Origin: JBKEDH01 sp047975295
Lineage (GTDB): Bacteria; Bacteroidota; Bacteroidia; Flavobacteriales; Flavobacteriaceae
NCBI GenBank assembly: GCA_047975295.1
Contig: JBKEDH010000116.1
Location: forward strand, 1-22,746
Length of the DNA: 22,746 bases
Direction: 5' to 3'
This document shows, in pieces, positions 22,187 through 22,746 of the stretch. Within the stretch, counting starts at the first letter, position 1. The number at the start of each line of letters is the position of its first letter. The notes below the pieces were generated by a model, which was not told the origin of the DNA, did not search any database, and saw only the letters and a program-made list of their open reading frames with translations. The translations under genes were made by a program, and so were the position numbers.

Positions 22187-22746
22187 TTGACGGAAATAAA
22201 GGAGCTTTACTTTAAAACCGATACCGAATGGCGCAAATGGCTTCACGAAAACCATGTGGTTTCAAAAGGTATTTATCTTATTTTCTATAAAGTTGGGCAC
22301 AACAATACAAGCATGCGTTGGGAAGATGCTGTAAAAGTAGCTTTGTGTTACGGCTGGATCGATTCTACCGTTAAAAATATGGGCGATGGAAAACGACGAC
22401 AGTATTTTTCGCCCAGAAACGATAAAAGTGTTTGGAGTGCCCTAAACAAGTGTTATGTTGATACATTGATTTCCAAAAACTTAATGCACCAAAGTGGCCT
22501 TACCAAAATAGAGACTGCCAAAAAAAATGGCAGTTGGACAGCTTTAGACGATGTTGAAAACGGCATTATTCCCAAAGATTTACAACTTCAATTCAACAAC
22601 AATCAAAAAGCCTTCGAAAACTATAAAAACTTTGCTCCATCGTACAGGAAAAGTTACCTCTATTGGCTAAACCAAGCCAAGCGGAACACCACAAGACAAA
22701 AGCGTATTGTCGAAATTATAGGCTTATGCGAAAGGAATATAAAATC
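22187..22746 (+). CDS. YdeI/OmpD-associated family protein, partial at the right edge
   Basis: The frame starts at a TTG (22187) two bases after the M1 stop and remains open to the window end (186 complete codons). The sequence LTEIKELYFKTDTEWRKWLHENH, then MRWEDAVKVALCYGWIDSTVK and RRQYFSPRNDKSVWSALNK, is typical of the YdeI/DUF1801-linked family. So is APSYRKSYLYWLNQAKRNTTRQKRI, the C-terminal segment. No ATG is available at the family N-terminus, so TTG is the likely start. It is probably close to its natural C-terminus and co-transcribed with the M1 gene. The function is unknown. Confidence 0.85.
   Translation, partial: MTEIKELYFKTDTEWRKWLHENHVVSKGIYLIFYKVGHNNTSMRWEDAVKVALCYGWIDSTVKNMGDGKRRQYFSPRNDKSVWSALNKCYVDTLISKNLMHQSGLTKIETAKKNGSWTALDDVENGIIPKDLQLQFNNNQKAFENYKNFAPSYRKSYLYWLNQAKRNTTRQKRIVEIIGLCERNIK

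Noticed and set aside
1..22746. CRISPR array, prophage, insertion sequence or defence island
   Set aside because: I saw no spaced direct repeats, integrase, transposase, terminal inverted repeats or known defence genes. The gene content is core or envelope-related throughout.

Overview
The window looks like a chromosomal segment of a Flavobacteriia-type member of the Bacteroidota. The DNA is AT-rich and Shine-Dalgarno sequences are essentially absent. Many genes sit just downstream of a TAnnTTTG -7 element, the Bacteroidota promoter signature. The gene content also fits: DUF3822 next to rsmD, a zinc-less DnaX, a MiaE-type tRNA hydroxylase, short M1 peptidases and many small lipoproteins. I see no insertion sequence, prophage, CRISPR array or tRNA. 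It is mostly ordinary core and envelope-related genome.

Layout. (1) 1-2965: a minus-strand operon kdsB - HAD hydrolase - kdnB-like iron alcohol dehydrogenase, closed by a terminator at 220-247. It suggests a lipopolysaccharide inner core built with Kdo or 8-amino-Kdo. (2) 3260-4048: a plus-strand lipoprotein with two EF-hand-like loops. (3) 4062-6113: a minus-strand RecD/Dda-like helicase followed by a DUF4126 membrane protein. (4) 6239-8347: a plus-strand overlapping trio (bitopic membrane protein, DUF3822 protein, rsmD). (5) 8457-8767: RNase P RNA (rnpB) on the minus strand with its own -7 box and terminator. (6) 8958-11834: plus-strand operon dnaX - lipoprotein - miaE. (7) 11978-14393: an SGNH-hydrolase-like protein and an MBOAT O-acyltransferase, convergent and overlapping by 20 bp; together they resemble a polysaccharide O-acylation pair. 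(8) 14552-16230: an Lrp/AsnC regulator and a cytosolic M14 carboxypeptidase-like protein on the minus strand. (9) 16522-17335: an XRE regulator and a lipoprotein on the plus strand, divergent from the M14 gene across a region rich in TGTAAACA repeats. (10) 17337-18604: a minus-strand PhnP-like MBL hydrolase and a small membrane-anchored protein. (11) 18699-20171: a large conserved soluble protein of unknown function. (12) 20544-22746: a secreted M1 peptidase and a YdeI-like protein running off the right edge.

The strongest unusual signal is in dnaX. A run of ten A residues sits exactly at the end of the clamp-loader domain III, and a -1 slip (or one extra A in the mRNA) reads directly into a TAG stop. 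This predicts a gamma-like short form of about 357 residues from a 570-residue tau-like full-length protein. The same protein lacks the DnaX zinc-binding cysteines. The second signal is the TGTAAACA / TTTACAnnTGTAAA repeat family between the M14 and XRE genes, a candidate operator set that overlaps both predicted -7 boxes.
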